This document shows positions 26,312 to 34,971 of a stretch of 64,000 bases of DNA, piece after piece. How positions within the stretch are numbered: the first letter of the stretch is position 1; each line of letters starts with the position of its first letter. The position numbers were made by a program, and so were the translations under genes. The notes below the pieces were generated by a model. The model had not been told where the DNA came from. It worked only from the letters and a program-made list of their open reading frames with translations, and searched no databases. The DNA is from Neobacillus paridis (GTDB lineage Bacteria; Bacillota; Bacilli; Bacillales; Cytobacillaceae), in contig NZ_JAESWB010000365.1 of the NCBI RefSeq assembly GCF_016765675.1, forward strand, positions 17,879 through 81,878. The letters are read 5' to 3'.

Positions 26312-27523
26312 ATGGAGTCATTAAGCAAACTGACGTTTCTTCGGATTATCATGTTTTATCTGATTTGCTTCGTGTATTATTTTATCATTTTTGACGGCAA
26401 TAGTAATCTTCAAAGATATTTTCTGTTTGCAGCAATCGCTATATTTACAGTTGATCAAATTCTTCTTTGTGCAAAGGATCAAGAACGGTGGATTCACGTG
26501 GTGTTGACTATGGATTCACTTGTGGCAGCCGGTTTGGGCCTTGTTTTTCCGGGAACGACTGGACTGTATTTGACGATATTTGGCATTATTGGGGTTACCT
26601 TGTTCTTGGCGATCACGGACAAACAAATCATTCGAAGATATGTTGCCTTTTTTCTCGTGATTTGGGCTGTAATTATCCTCTACACCTATCAAGCTACGGG
26701 AAAATGGCAATTGGCTGAGAATGTGTTAAATACCGGGTTTGTTCTTTTTGGCAGCTTTGTCGGGAGCTTAATCCGCAAATTAATGGATGCCCGCACGACC
26801 GTGAATGCCCAATATGAAGAGTTAAATACCTCCCATGCGGCTTTAAAGGCGGCTCATGACCAATTGCGCCTTTATTCCAAGCAGGTGGAGGAATTAACAA
26901 TGATTCGCGAGCGAAATCACATTGCCCGCGAAATTCACGATACGGTCGGTCACAAAATCACGGCTCTCCTTGTCCAAATTCAGCTTGCAAAAGAAATGAT
27001 GCAGCTTGACCTTGAAAAAACAAAGGACGTACTGCGGCAATGTGAACAACTCACACGCGAAACGCTGCAGGAAATTCGTCTTTCCGTCCGTACGCTCCAT
27101 GAAGACGGTGAGGAGCAGTCCATGCTCCAGATTTTACGAAAACTATTTCAAGACTATTCCAAATTAACCAATCTCGAAACAACTTTTGAAATGGACGGAG
27201 ACCCCGCTTCCATTCCGACGACATTGCAGCCCACGATCATCCGGATCATTCAAGAGTCGCTGACGAACGCAAAGCGGCATGGTCAGGCAACTCAATGTTC
27301 GGTCATGCTTAATTGTCAGCACGAGAACATTACCGTGCGAATTAAGGATGATGGAAAAGGAGTTCCAGAGGTGGTGCCTGGGTTTGGCTTGGTCAATATG
27401 CGCGAGCGGATCTTGGATCATGGCGGTACGTTGCAGTTTCTCAGCCAAGCCGATGAGGGATTTGAAGTCATCGCAGAATTCCCGATGAAAAAACTAAAAT
27501 GGACGGCAGGTGTAAGCCAATGA
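26312..27523 (+). CDS. lnrJ: LnrJ/YfiJ-like sensor histidine kinase
   Basis: A 403-residue kinase. Its N-terminal region, about 1-150, has five or six transmembrane helices. A coiled coil (VNAQYEELNTSHAALKAAHD) leads to the HisKA_3 site HIAREIHDTVGHKITALLVQ. The ATPase motifs are ESLTNAKRHGQA, DDGKGVPE and GFGLVNMRERI. Order kinase-regulator-ATPase-permease-permease matches B. subtilis lnrJK-lnrLMN (yfiJKLMN), which senses and exports linearmycin-type polyenes. The match is by architecture and gene order; the symbol is provisional. The stop overlaps the regulator start by 4 bases. Confidence 0.75.
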   Translation: MESLSKLTFLRIIMFYLICFVYYFIIFDGNSNLQRYFLFAAIAIFTVDQILLCAKDQERWIHVVLTMDSLVAAGLGLVFPGTTGLYLTIFGIIGVTLFLAITDKQIIRRYVAFFLVIWAVIILYTYQATGKWQLAENVLNTGFVLFGSFVGSLIRKLMDARTTVNAQYEELNTSHAALKAAHDQLRLYSKQVEELTMIRERNHIAREIHDTVGHKITALLVQIQLAKEMMQLDLEKTKDVLRQCEQLTRETLQEIRLSVRTLHEDGEEQSMLQILRKLFQDYSKLTNLETTFEMDGDPASIPTTLQPTIIRIIQESLTNAKRHGQATQCSVMLNCQHENITVRIKDDGKGVPEVVPGFGLVNMRERILDHGGTLQFLSQADEGFEVIAEFPMKKLKWTAGVSQ

Positions 27524-28197
27524 TAAAAATCATGGTAGTTGATGATCAATCATTAATGCGCGACGGTCTGGCCACAATTCTCAGTTTGCGAAATGAGCTG
27601 GAAGTTGTTGGAACAGCTTGTGACGGTCAGGATGCGTTTGAAAAAGCGAAACGATTGATTCCGGATATCATCTTAATGGACATCCGCATGCCGGGGACAA
27701 ACGGTGTCGACGGAACGAAATTGATTCGTGAGGAAATGCCTGAGATCAAGGTACTGATGCTGACAACGTTTAAAGATAGTGAGCTGATTTTTGAAGCGCT
27801 TGAAGAGGGAGCGAGCGGCTATTTGCTCAAGGACATGCCGACAGATACGATTGTACAGGCCATTTTAACTGTTCATTCCGGCGGTGTTGTCCTTCCTCCG
27901 GATGTGACGGCACAAGTTATCAAGGAAATGAAGCATTCTCAAAGTATGGCTGCCCCATTAGAAGGAAATCCCCCTGCCGCCCCAAAGGAAACAGAGGATT
28001 TGACGGAAAGGGAGCATGATGTATTAAGACAGCTGGGATATGGTCTAAGCAACAAGGAAATTGCGGAAGTTTTATTCATCACCGAAGGCACGGTAAAGAA
28101 CCACGTATCCAACATTATCAGCAAACTGGGGCTGCGGGACCGGACCCAGGCAGCCATTTTTGCCGTCCGGTATGGAATCACGACTTACGATATATGA
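27520..28197 (+). CDS. lnrK: LnrK/YfiK-like NarL-family response regulator
   Basis: A 225-residue response regulator. The receiver begins MIKIMVVDDQSLMRDGLATI, with the acceptor Asp in PDIILMDIRMPGTNG and Lys in YLLKDMPTD. The LuxR HTH has LTEREHDVLRQLGYGLSNKE and ITEGTVKNHVSNIISKLGL. The ATG at 27520 shares ATGA with the kinase stop, so the two are translationally coupled. It should activate the ABC exporter genes that follow after a terminator and a new promoter region (28198-28319). Confidence 0.85.
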   Translation: MIKIMVVDDQSLMRDGLATILSLRNELEVVGTACDGQDAFEKAKRLIPDIILMDIRMPGTNGVDGTKLIREEMPEIKVLMLTTFKDSELIFEALEEGASGYLLKDMPTDTIVQAILTVHSGGVVLPPDVTAQVIKEMKHSQSMAAPLEGNPPAAPKETEDLTEREHDVLRQLGYGLSNKEIAEVLFITEGTVKNHVSNIISKLGLRDRTQAAIFAVRYGITTYDI

Positions 28198-28223
28198 CGT
28201 TTGGCATAGATAGGTATGAAAAT

Positions 28224-28247
28224 CGGCTGAAACCAGCCGGTTTTTTT
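28224..28247 (+). terminator. Terminator between two-component and ABC genes
   Basis: CGGCTG, AAAC, CAGCCG, then G and TTTTTTT. Confidence 0.85.
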
Positions 28248-28319
28248 ATGGAAAAATATCCCCTGCGATAGATGGAAGTTCCTGCAAAACCATTTATGAT
28301 TACCTTAACAAAAAAATAA

Positions 28320-29264
28320 GTGAAGGTGATCAACATACTGAAGATTAAAGATATAAAAAAAAGCTTTGGAAAAAATGAAGTGGTTAAAAGGATTACATTT
28401 TCTGTACAAAAAGGCGAGTCATTTGGTCTGCTTGGGCCAAACGGTGCCGGTAAATCAACGACCATCTCGATGATTTGCGGATTGCTGCCATTTGATGCCG
28501 GCGAAATTGAAGTAGCCGGTAAATCAGTGAAAAAGGACCCGATGAGCACAAAGAAAAAGATCGGCGTCGTTCCGCAGGATATTGCCCTTTATCCGACAAT
28601 GTCGGCAAAAGATAATTTGGTTTTTTGGGGCAAAATGTACGGCTTAACGAGCGCCCAAGCAAACAAAAGGGCCGCCGAGGTGCTGGAATATGTCGGCTTA
28701 AAGGACCGTGCCAAGGAGAAAATCGAAACTTTCTCTGGAGGAATGAAACGGAGGATCAATATTGGTGCCGCTCTGATGCACAAGCCTGAATTGTTAATTA
28801 TGGATGAACCGACCGTTGGAATTGATCCACAGTCGAGAAATCATATTCTTGAAACAGTCAAAAAGCTGAATCAGGAAGGAATGACAGTCATTTATACGAG
28901 CCATTACATGGAGGAAGTGGAATACCTGTGTGAACGAATTGGAATTGTTGACCATGGTCAAATGATTGCCCTTGGAACAAAACAAGAGCTATGCAACCGT
29001 CTGGCTGGTGGAACGGTCATCAGCTTACAGCTGAACGAGATAGAGTCTGAATTCATCACGTTCGTGAAGGAGCTTTCCTTTGTTGAACAGGTCGTCTCAA
29101 AAGACAATACCATTGAAATATTTGTAACCCATACCAATTTGGCTATTGGCGAGATTGTCGGTAAAGCCGTGACATCAGGACTGCAGGTTCAAGCCGTTCA
29201 TGTACAGGAGCCAAATTTGGAGTCATTATTTTTACAATTAACAGGAAGATCATTGAGGGATTAA
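28320..29264 (+). CDS. lnrL: ABC exporter ATPase, LnrL-like
   Basis: A 314-residue ABC ATPase: Walker A GPNGAGKST, signature FSGGMKRRI, Walker B LLIMDEPTVGIDP, switch His in YTSHYMEEV. Its C-terminal about 80 residues are the accessory domain found in drug and bacitracin exporters (DrrA type). It is the first of three exporter genes. The start is uncertain: GTG 28320 opens the frame, but AAGGTGAT lies downstream of it, and a later start at GTG 28326 or the non-standard CTG 28338 would fit the family's usual MLKIKDIKKSFG beginning. It is followed 15 bases later by the first permease. Confidence 0.8.
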   Translation: MKVINILKIKDIKKSFGKNEVVKRITFSVQKGESFGLLGPNGAGKSTTISMICGLLPFDAGEIEVAGKSVKKDPMSTKKKIGVVPQDIALYPTMSAKDNLVFWGKMYGLTSAQANKRAAEVLEYVGLKDRAKEKIETFSGGMKRRINIGAALMHKPELLIMDEPTVGIDPQSRNHILETVKKLNQEGMTVIYTSHYMEEVEYLCERIGIVDHGQMIALGTKQELCNRLAGGTVISLQLNEIESEFITFVKELSFVEQVVSKDNTIEIFVTHTNLAIGEIVGKAVTSGLQVQAVHVQEPNLESLFLQLTGRSLRD

Positions 29265-29279
29265 GGGGAGGGAAGATGG

Positions 29280-30494
29280 ATGAAAAGCTTTACTATCGCT
29301 TGGAAAGATTTGCATATACGGTTGAAAGACCGAAAAGGGTTTCTGATGATGATTCTCATGCCGCTGATTTTGACCGCCATTTTGGGTACAGCTTTGAGCG
29401 GCGTCATGGGCGGTGAAGAAAAACTGCCGCTGACAATCGTCGGAGTAGTGGTTCAAGATCAGGATGAACTTGCAACAACCTTTGTTGATGATGTTTTAAA
29501 AAGCAAAGATATGCAAGAGTTCATTAAGGTTCGCACAGTTCCCTCCGAGAAGAAAGCGAAGGATTGGTTGAAGAAAGAAAAAATTGATGCTGGCGTCGTG
29601 ATCCCAGTTAAATGGAGTGGGCATTTAAAGGACGGACAATTAAAAGACTTGACGCTGCTCACCGATCCGGGAAAATCATTGCAGGCTTCAATTGTGGAAT
29701 CAATTACGACTTCTTTTACCGATAAAGTGGTTACCATGGCTGTCTCTTCGAAAGTGGTCATGGAGCAGCTTGCCTCGTCCACTCCGGTCCTGACTGGAAA
29801 GCTGGATATGAGAAAGGCAGCCGCTGAGATTGCCGGACAACTGCAAGAGCAAATGAAAGCTGCAACCAACTCCGTCTCGGAAACGCCGATCGGAAAACGG
29901 TCGGTATCCTCGAGTCAATACTATGCCGCTGCCATGGCAGCAATGTTTTTACTCTATAACATCACGACTGGCGCCAAATCACTATTAAATGAGCGGGCAA
30001 CAGAAACGCTGGCAAGATTGCTGAGCACCCCGACTGGAAGAATGCAGATTGTCTTCGGAAAATTTTTAGGAACGTTTTATTTTGCTGTGATACAGTTTAC
30101 CATTTTTACACTTACAACCCATTTTGCCTTTCAGGTGGACTGGGGCAAAAATTTGATGCAAGTTGCAGTGATCGGGCTGGTTTACAGTTTTACCGTCGCA
30201 GGTCTTTCGATGCTCATTGCCGCACTGATTAGGGAGGAAAAAACGGCCGATGTCATCGGCGGGATAGGTATTCAGATTTTCGCTATCCTGGGCGGGTCAA
30301 TGCTGCCGCTATCGGTATTTCCAGATTTGATGCAAAAAGCAGCGAATATTACACCGAACAAATGGGTACTAACCAGTTTTATTGATATCATGTCCGGAAC
30401 CACCTGGAATACGCTGCTTTTGCCGGTGACGGTATTACTAACAATCGGGATTATTTCCCTTTCCATCGGCACCGTGAAATTTAAATTACGATAA
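29280..30494 (+). CDS. lnrM: ABC-2 exporter permease, LnrM-like
   Basis: A 404-residue ABC-2 permease of the ABC2_membrane_3 type: one N-terminal membrane helix (MMILMPLILTAILGTAL), a large extracytoplasmic domain at about 45-220, then five helices (AAMAAMFLLYNITTGAKSLL to LLLPVTVLLTIGIISLSIG). The motif RATETLARLLSTPTGR is typical. ATG at 29280 follows GGGGAGGG at 7 bases. It forms a pair with the next permease, 12 bases downstream. Confidence 0.8.
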   Translation: MKSFTIAWKDLHIRLKDRKGFLMMILMPLILTAILGTALSGVMGGEEKLPLTIVGVVVQDQDELATTFVDDVLKSKDMQEFIKVRTVPSEKKAKDWLKKEKIDAGVVIPVKWSGHLKDGQLKDLTLLTDPGKSLQASIVESITTSFTDKVVTMAVSSKVVMEQLASSTPVLTGKLDMRKAAAEIAGQLQEQMKAATNSVSETPIGKRSVSSSQYYAAAMAAMFLLYNITTGAKSLLNERATETLARLLSTPTGRMQIVFGKFLGTFYFAVIQFTIFTLTTHFAFQVDWGKNLMQVAVIGLVYSFTVAGLSMLIAALIREEKTADVIGGIGIQIFAILGGSMLPLSVFPDLMQKAANITPNKWVLTSFIDIMSGTTWNTLLLPVTVLLTIGIISLSIGTVKFKLR

Positions 30495-30506
30495 GGAGTG
30501 GAACAA

Positions 30507-31664
30507 ATGCGAAAAGCATGGGCCGTTTGCCTGTTGGAGTTAAAAAAAGTATTTCAAAAAAAGCAAAGCTATTTTCTGATGTTTGCCATGCCCCTCATTT
30601 TTACGCTTATTTTCGGAGGACTTTCCGGAGACGGCAGCTCGGATCGAATGAAATTGGCTGTGGTGGATGACGATCAATCGACACTTTCCAAAGGGTTTCT
30701 GCAGTCTGTTAAAGAGAATGAATTATTTACTTTGGTGCCTGAGAGCAAGCAACAGGCGGAACAAAAGGTAAAGGACAAGAAACTGGGCGGAATGCTGTAC
30801 ATTCCGAAAGGCTTTGAGGAGCAAATGATGGCGAAAGAGGATCCGAAGGTTGTTTTTAAACATGGACCAGAGTTCACATCCGCGACTGCCATTTCGCAAA
30901 TGATCAATCAAAGTTTGACAAAAATCAAAATGGAATTGGCCGCCAGTCTCCAGTCGAGCCGTTTAACAGGAGAGGATTGGAAACCTGTTTTTTCTGCGAT
31001 TACGAAGGAGACTTCAACAGCTTCAACCGCTGTGCATAAAATCGAAGTAAAAAAAGGCAAGGCGCAGTCAAAATTAAACAATCAATCGGCTAGTTCCGCT
31101 GGTTTCTCAATTATGTTTGTAATGATTGTGATGATGAGTGTCAGCGGGACGATTTTGGAAGCAAAAAAATCGGGTGTCTGGTATCGGATGATGTCGACGC
31201 CGATTTCGAGATTTGAATTAATGGCTGGCTTTTTTCTAGCGTTTTTCATCCTTGGCTGGATTCAATTTGGCATCTTAATGGCCGCCACCTCCGTTTTGTT
31301 TGATATCCAATGGGGAGATCCTTTGGGCATTGCTGTATTAGTATCGGCCCTGTTGCTGTGTGTCGTGGGATTGGGTCTGTTCATCGCTGGATTTGTCACT
31401 ACGACCGAGCAGCAATCCGCCTTGGGTAACATTGTCATCATCTCCACTTGTATGCTGGGCGGGGTCTTCTGGCCGCTTGATGTTGTACCGAAATTCATGC
31501 AAAAGATAGCCGAATTTGTGCCGCAAACATGGGCGATGAAAGGATTCACCGAACTCGTTGCCCGCAGCGGCGGCGTTGCCGACATAACTCTCCCTGTAGC
31601 AGTGCTGTTATTATTCTCGGCAGTATTTCTTGTGGTCGGCATGTCGCGGGTGCGATTTGAATAG
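30507..31664 (+). CDS. lnrN: ABC-2 exporter permease, LnrN-like
   Basis: A 385-residue ABC-2 permease with the same layout as its partner: N-terminal helix (FLMFAMPLIFTLIFGGLS), soluble domain, and C-terminal six-helix block starting AGFSIMFVMIVMMSVSGTIL, with KKSGVWYRMMSTPISRFEL. ATG at 30507 follows AAGGAG at 8 bases; the upstream in-frame GTG at 30498 overlaps that site. It is the last gene of the exporter operon; a GGTCAGT-type palindrome follows and probably terminates it. Confidence 0.8.
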   Translation: MRKAWAVCLLELKKVFQKKQSYFLMFAMPLIFTLIFGGLSGDGSSDRMKLAVVDDDQSTLSKGFLQSVKENELFTLVPESKQQAEQKVKDKKLGGMLYIPKGFEEQMMAKEDPKVVFKHGPEFTSATAISQMINQSLTKIKMELAASLQSSRLTGEDWKPVFSAITKETSTASTAVHKIEVKKGKAQSKLNNQSASSAGFSIMFVMIVMMSVSGTILEAKKSGVWYRMMSTPISRFELMAGFFLAFFILGWIQFGILMAATSVLFDIQWGDPLGIAVLVSALLLCVVGLGLFIAGFVTTTEQQSALGNIVIISTCMLGGVFWPLDVVPKFMQKIAEFVPQTWAMKGFTELVARSGGVADITLPVAVLLLFSAVFLVVGMSRVRFE

Positions 31665-31692
31665 TTTGAATTGGCTATTGAACGAAGAAAAG

Positions 31693-31733
31693 GGGTCAGT
31701 CTCTCGCTGCTTTAATGCAGCGGGGACTGACCC
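31693..31733 (+). repeat. GGGTCAGT/ACTGACCC palindrome (copy 1), probable terminator
   Basis: GGGTCAGTCTCTCGCTGC pairs with GCAGCGGGGACTGACCC around TTTAAT. Three further copies lie at 40251, 41410 and 49637. Confidence 0.75.
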
Positions 31734-31780
31734 TGTCATACACATTATAGGCTGACCCCAGTTCATAATACTATTCTTTG

Positions 31781-32149
31781 TTATACATATTCTTTATTTT
31801 GTTCCATGAATTCTTGAACTTCTTTTAAATTTGGTAAAGATGGAATAGCTCCTTCTTTTGTTACTGTAAGGGCTCCTACTGCATTTGTGAATCTCACCAC
31901 TTCGTGAAGTGGTTTTCCATTTGAAATTCCTACAGCCAGTGCTCCGTTAAAAGAGTCCCCGGCTGCAACGGAATCTACTGGATTTACTTTGTAGCCGGGA
32001 ACATGGATGGCTCCAGATTCCGTTATAATTAACGCCCCTTTTTCTGCAAGTGTAATAATGATATTTTTGACACCTTTTTCTAAAAGAATCTTTCCAGCGG
32101 TCTTCGCATCTTCCAAAGATTTTATTTTAATACCTTTGAAACTTGCCAA
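31781..32149 (-). pseudogene. Ribokinase (pfkB family) C-terminal fragment
   Basis: 122 residues that align with the last 40 percent of the intact ribokinase-family protein at 35599-36525. GVKNIIITLAEKGALIITES matches its GYKNVIITLGKTGVVYRDPS, and PVDSVAAGDSFNGALAVG contains the catalytic Asp motif. The N-terminal lid, substrate residues and GGKGANQA motif are lost. The break is in the region before KIKSLEDAKTAGKILL. It lies downstream of LacI-type operators at 32221-32272, so it is the relic of another regulated sugar kinase unit. Confidence 0.85.
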
Positions 32150-32220
32150 AAAACATTAATTCTGAACAAATCCTAAATGTCAGACAACGATTAATAAAAT
32201 TTTGTCAACAATCAATTATT

Positions 32221-32272
32221 GTAAGCAATTACCCGAGTATGTAATCGTTTACCTAATTATGAAAACGATTAC
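32221..32272 (-). promoter_or_regulatory. Three LacI-type operator palindromes at truncated kinase
   Basis: GTAAGCAATTAC (32221-32232), GTAATCGTTTAC (32241-32252) and GAAAACGATTAC (32261-32272) are imperfect copies of the GTAATCGATTAC site used in front of the mutarotase operon. A TTGACA box on the minus strand is at 32206-32201, but no -10 box is clear. The original promoter and gene start seem partly deleted. Confidence 0.65.
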
Positions 32273-32319
32273 ATATTTTTCAATATACTATAAAAAAATC
32301 TTGTTTCTTTTATTAAAAA

Positions 32320-32349
32320 GAGGATTTTTAATCCATCTTAAAAATCCTC
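32320..32349 (-). terminator. Terminator after lacI-type gene
   Basis: Minus strand GAGGATTTTTA, eight bases, TAAAAATCCTC, then TTTTTAAT. Confidence 0.75.
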
Positions 32350-32388
32350 ATTCCCATATTAATAATTATATTTCAAGACGATAATATG

Positions 32389-33387
32389 TTATTCTATCAG
32401 TATTTTCGGTCTGAATTTTTCGATGACTGGTTCTGTAGAATGGTTCATTAACCGGTTCATTAATATTTCTCCGACACGAACCCCCATTTCATATGGAGAT
32501 TGACTCACATACACAATATTTGGCGATTTCAATAATTTTGCTCCCTCTACTTCCCCATACGAAGCCAATACAACATCACGTGGCAGTGAATATCCCATAC
32601 GAGTTAACTGCAGGAGTACCCCAAAGGACATCGTATTATTAAAAGAAATAATGGCTGTAGGTTTATTATTTCTGTTAAAGAAATTTTTAACTGCATTTTC
32701 CCCATCTTCCTGATTAAAGTTCCCATTAAATATAAAATCAGGATCTTCTTCTAACCCATATTCTTGTATCGCTTTTTTAAATCCATTATATCGTTCTATA
32801 CCGGTACTTACGGTTTGGGGTCCATTAACAACTCCAATCCTGGTATGGCCTTTTGAAAGTAAATAATTAGTCAATTCAAATGCTGCGTTAAAATTATCTT
32901 CTGCGACAAAATCGATCGATTCATTTTGTTCCGTCAATTCCCTATCCACTAAAACAATCGGAATCCTGCTATTTTTTATCTTATTTACTATTTCCTCATT
33001 CTGGCCTGATGTGGCTAATACTATGGCATCTACTCTTTTTTCAAACAAAAGGTTTAACAATTCATTTTCTTTTTTTGGTTTTTCCTCTGCACTGGCAAAA
33101 ATTAAATTATAACCATTTTGATAAACAGTATCTTCAATCCCTCTTGAAATCCTCATAAAATATGGATTTGATATATCTGGGATAACGACCCCGATCGTAT
33201 GGGTCTGATGGTTCTTTAAGCTCCTTGCAAGTGCATTGGGCTGATAATTTAACATCTTTGCTGTTGAAAGAACTTTCTCTCTTATTTCATTACTGGCGTA
33301 TCCTTTATTACGAAGTACCCTTGATACTGTAGCAGTGGATACTCCTGACGCTTTCGCAACATCCTTTATGGTCACATTATTATTCAA
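32389..33387 (-). CDS. LacI-family sugar operon repressor
   Basis: About 332 residues. The N-terminal HTH is VTIKDVAKASGVSTATVSRV followed by the hinge NYQPNALARSL; the effector domain begins HTIGVVIPDISNPYF and is RbsR-like. I chose the TTG at 33387, which has GGGG 8 bases upstream and puts the HTH at the N-terminus. Translation from the longer open frame (to 33450) would run through an operator-like site at 33408-33419, which fits autoregulation instead. It should repress the operon at 34470-37902 and the relic at 31781 through GTAATCGATTAC sites. The effector is a sugar, not known. Confidence 0.9.
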   Translation of the reverse strand: MNNNVTIKDVAKASGVSTATVSRVLRNKGYASNEIREKVLSTAKMLNYQPNALARSLKNHQTHTIGVVIPDISNPYFMRISRGIEDTVYQNGYNLIFASAEEKPKKENELLNLLFEKRVDAIVLATSGQNEEIVNKIKNSRIPIVLVDRELTEQNESIDFVAEDNFNAAFELTNYLLSKGHTRIGVVNGPQTVSTGIERYNGFKKAIQEYGLEEDPDFIFNGNFNQEDGENAVKNFFNRNNKPTAIISFNNTMSFGVLLQLTRMGYSLPRDVVLASYGEVEGAKLLKSPNIVYVSQSPYEMGVRVGEILMNRLMNHSTEPVIEKFRPKILIE

Positions 33388-33407
33388 ATAATCATCCCCG
33401 TAACTTG

Positions 33408-33419
33408 GTAATCGTTTGC
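33408..33419 (-). promoter_or_regulatory. LacI operator in front of its own gene
   Basis: GTAATCGTTTGC, a near copy of the operon operator, 20 bases before the repressor start. It suggests autoregulation. Confidence 0.55.
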
Positions 33420-33641
33420 ATAGCAATTGATAAATTGATCTTATTGTCATTTTCTAATCCATTACTATTATAACTTTAGTTTTGCATCTTGAAAACTCAA
33501 TAAATCCCGCTATTTATCCAATCACATAAAGCAAGAAAGTCCGCATGAACACTGTTTTTTGGTATGATTATGGCAACAACTCCAAATCCACCAAAAGGAC
33601 GTGTTATCATGCAGACTAACTTGAATGAAATCCAAAAGATA

Positions 33642-33823
33642 TTAAAAACCCATGGATTTTCTATTAACCAAATTAGGGTTTGCTGAACGAATCACGAACT
33701 GAATATTATCCGTTTTCCCAAAGACCCGAATAGTATATTGAAAAATTGCTATAATAGAATCCTGAGCTTGCGCTTGCCTTCTCCAACCCAACTTTCCTTC
33801 AATTGCATTCTTTTCAGAACGAA
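33642..33823 (-). pseudogene. Transposase C-terminal remnant (IS5-like)
   Basis: The minus strand reads RSEKNAIEGKLGWRRQ and later DSIIAIFQYTIRVFGKTDNI, resembling the RNxIEGKFGxGKRxY and C-terminal helix of IS5-type transposases, with a frame change between (GEGKRKL occurs in another frame). No complete gene or inverted repeats are seen. A short plus-strand frame from ATG 33610 (MQTNLNEIQKILKTHGF) may be the start of another mobile-element gene, but it stops after 25 codons. Confidence 0.4.
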
Positions 33824-34060
33824 CCCACCACGTGCAAAACGTTTTCCAGCTTCCAAAAAGGCTTCAATAACAATTAAGTTTTGTTCTTGTGATTCTGGTA
33901 AAAATGGAGGTATTGGCCCCTTTTAAATATAGTGATAGAAATCATCCGTGTGCATATGTACCGACTTTGATAAATTAGATTCTTTAGCAACAATTGATGC
34001 CGTTGTACTTTTACCAGTTCCTGGTGAACCAGTAATTATAATAATTCTACCTTGTTTCAT
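33815..34060 (-). pseudogene. P-loop kinase (AAA_33/CPT-like) fragment with in-frame stop
   Basis: From ATG at 34060 (after GAGGAGAAT) the frame reads MKQGRIIIITGSPGTGKSTT, a Walker A start, then HMHTDDFYHYI, a TAA, and, in the same frame, KGPIPPFLPESQEQNLIVIE and EAGKRFARGGF, where homology stops. Related kinases are near 170-190 residues. The gene has an internal stop and lost its second half, apparently where transposase-like sequence begins. The region 34061-34331 holds only small frames I cannot assign, among them one coding GKITEFKKLVKEAKGFVRAE. Confidence 0.7.
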
Positions 34061-34331
34061 AAATATTCTCCTCTTGTAAACAATAAGACAATCGGTTGAT
34101 AACAGCGTTGACTGTATGGGGAATTGTTCCTACCTTAATTATTCCAACTTTTTTATCGTTCATCTTAATAATCGGCTCCTACAAATAAAATAATGTTTAA
34201 ATTAGGAACGGATCTTCCGCCCGAACAAACCCCTTTGCTTCTTTTACCAACTTTTTAAACTCGGTAATTTTCCCCACACCAAAACTCCTCTCTAAAAAGG
34301 TAAATGTCCTGCCAAAAAATGAATAAAAAAA

Positions 34332-34379
34332 TTGACATAACCATGAAACCGTTTTACAATCATTTATGTAATCGATTAC
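34332..34379 (+). promoter_or_regulatory. Promoter and LacI operator of the mutarotase-kinase operon
   Basis: TTGACA (34332-34337), 17 bases, TACAAT (34355-34360), then the perfect palindrome GTAATCGATTAC (34368-34379) at the expected transcription start. An additional hairpin TAGACTC/GAGTCTA lies at 34427-34447 in the leader. Confidence 0.8.
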
Positions 34380-34469
34380 CTAAATAGTTTTTGTAACAGC
34401 AATCGATACCAATTTAATTTTTTTAATAGACTCTTTGATAGAGTCTACCTATAAAAGGGAGGAAATATC

Positions 34470-34880
34470 ATGTTAATAACAGAATGTATTCATCCTAAGC
34501 TTTTGGAAGTTGTTGCCTCTTGCGGCCACGGAGATAAAATATTAATTGCAGATGGAAATTACCCGTTAAATTCATGCACGAATGTTAATACAACGAAGGT
34601 TTTTCTTGGACTTGCCCCTAATTTACCGTCAGTTACAGATGTTTTAAAAGTATTAAATTCCATTTGTAATTTTGAAAAGGCCGAGGTTATGGATCCACAA
34701 AATGGAGAAAAACCAGAGATATTTACTGAATTTATTGACATACTTAACATCGATGAATTGAAAAAATTAAACCGCTATGAGTTTTATGAAGAATCACAAG
34801 CTAAAAATATTATTTTAGGTATTAGTACTGGAGAGACACGGACTTTTGCAAATATCTTACTTACAGTTGGTGTAAGATAG
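34470..34880 (+). CDS. RbsD/FucU-family sugar mutarotase
   Basis: A 136-residue protein of the RbsD/FucU family. It starts MLITECIHPKLLEVVASCGH with the conserved catalytic His20 and Asp28 region (GDKILIADGNYP), and the C-terminal GETRTFANILLTVGV is family-typical. RbsD converts ribose between pyranose and furanose forms; FucU does the same for L-fucose and related sugars. First gene of an operon with an isomerase, a sugar kinase and a FucP-like permease, so it likely prepares the imported sugar's ring form for the kinase. GGGAGG precedes the start. Confidence 0.9.
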   Translation: MLITECIHPKLLEVVASCGHGDKILIADGNYPLNSCTNVNTTKVFLGLAPNLPSVTDVLKVLNSICNFEKAEVMDPQNGEKPEIFTEFIDILNIDELKKLNRYEFYEESQAKNIILGISTGETRTFANILLTVGVR

Positions 34881-34909
34881 ATACTATCTTTATTTATTTA
34901 GCAACTTAT

Positions 34910-34949
34910 GTAATCGATTACCTATTTACATTAAATTAAAATCGATTAC
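34910..34949 (+). promoter_or_regulatory. Internal LacI operators between mutarotase and isomerase genes
   Basis: A second perfect GTAATCGATTAC (34910-34921) and a partial copy, AAATCGATTAC (about 34939-34949), lie in the 91-base gap. They could give looping with the promoter operator or control an internal promoter. Confidence 0.75.
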
Positions 34950-34971
34950 TAAACTGAAAGGAGAAAGAAAA

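Noticed and set aside
29459..29869. A 136-codon minus-strand frame inside the first LnrM-like permease gene
   Set aside because: It lies fully inside a convincing gene, with no ribosome site and no family match.
33610..33684. Plus-strand frame MQTNLNEIQKILKTHGF as a gene
   Set aside because: It ends after 25 codons and overlaps transposase-like sequence on the other strand; at most a relic.
32221..34949. Repeated GTAATCGATTAC units as a CRISPR or tandem array
   Set aside because: They are 12-base palindromes at promoter positions with irregular spacing; they are operators.
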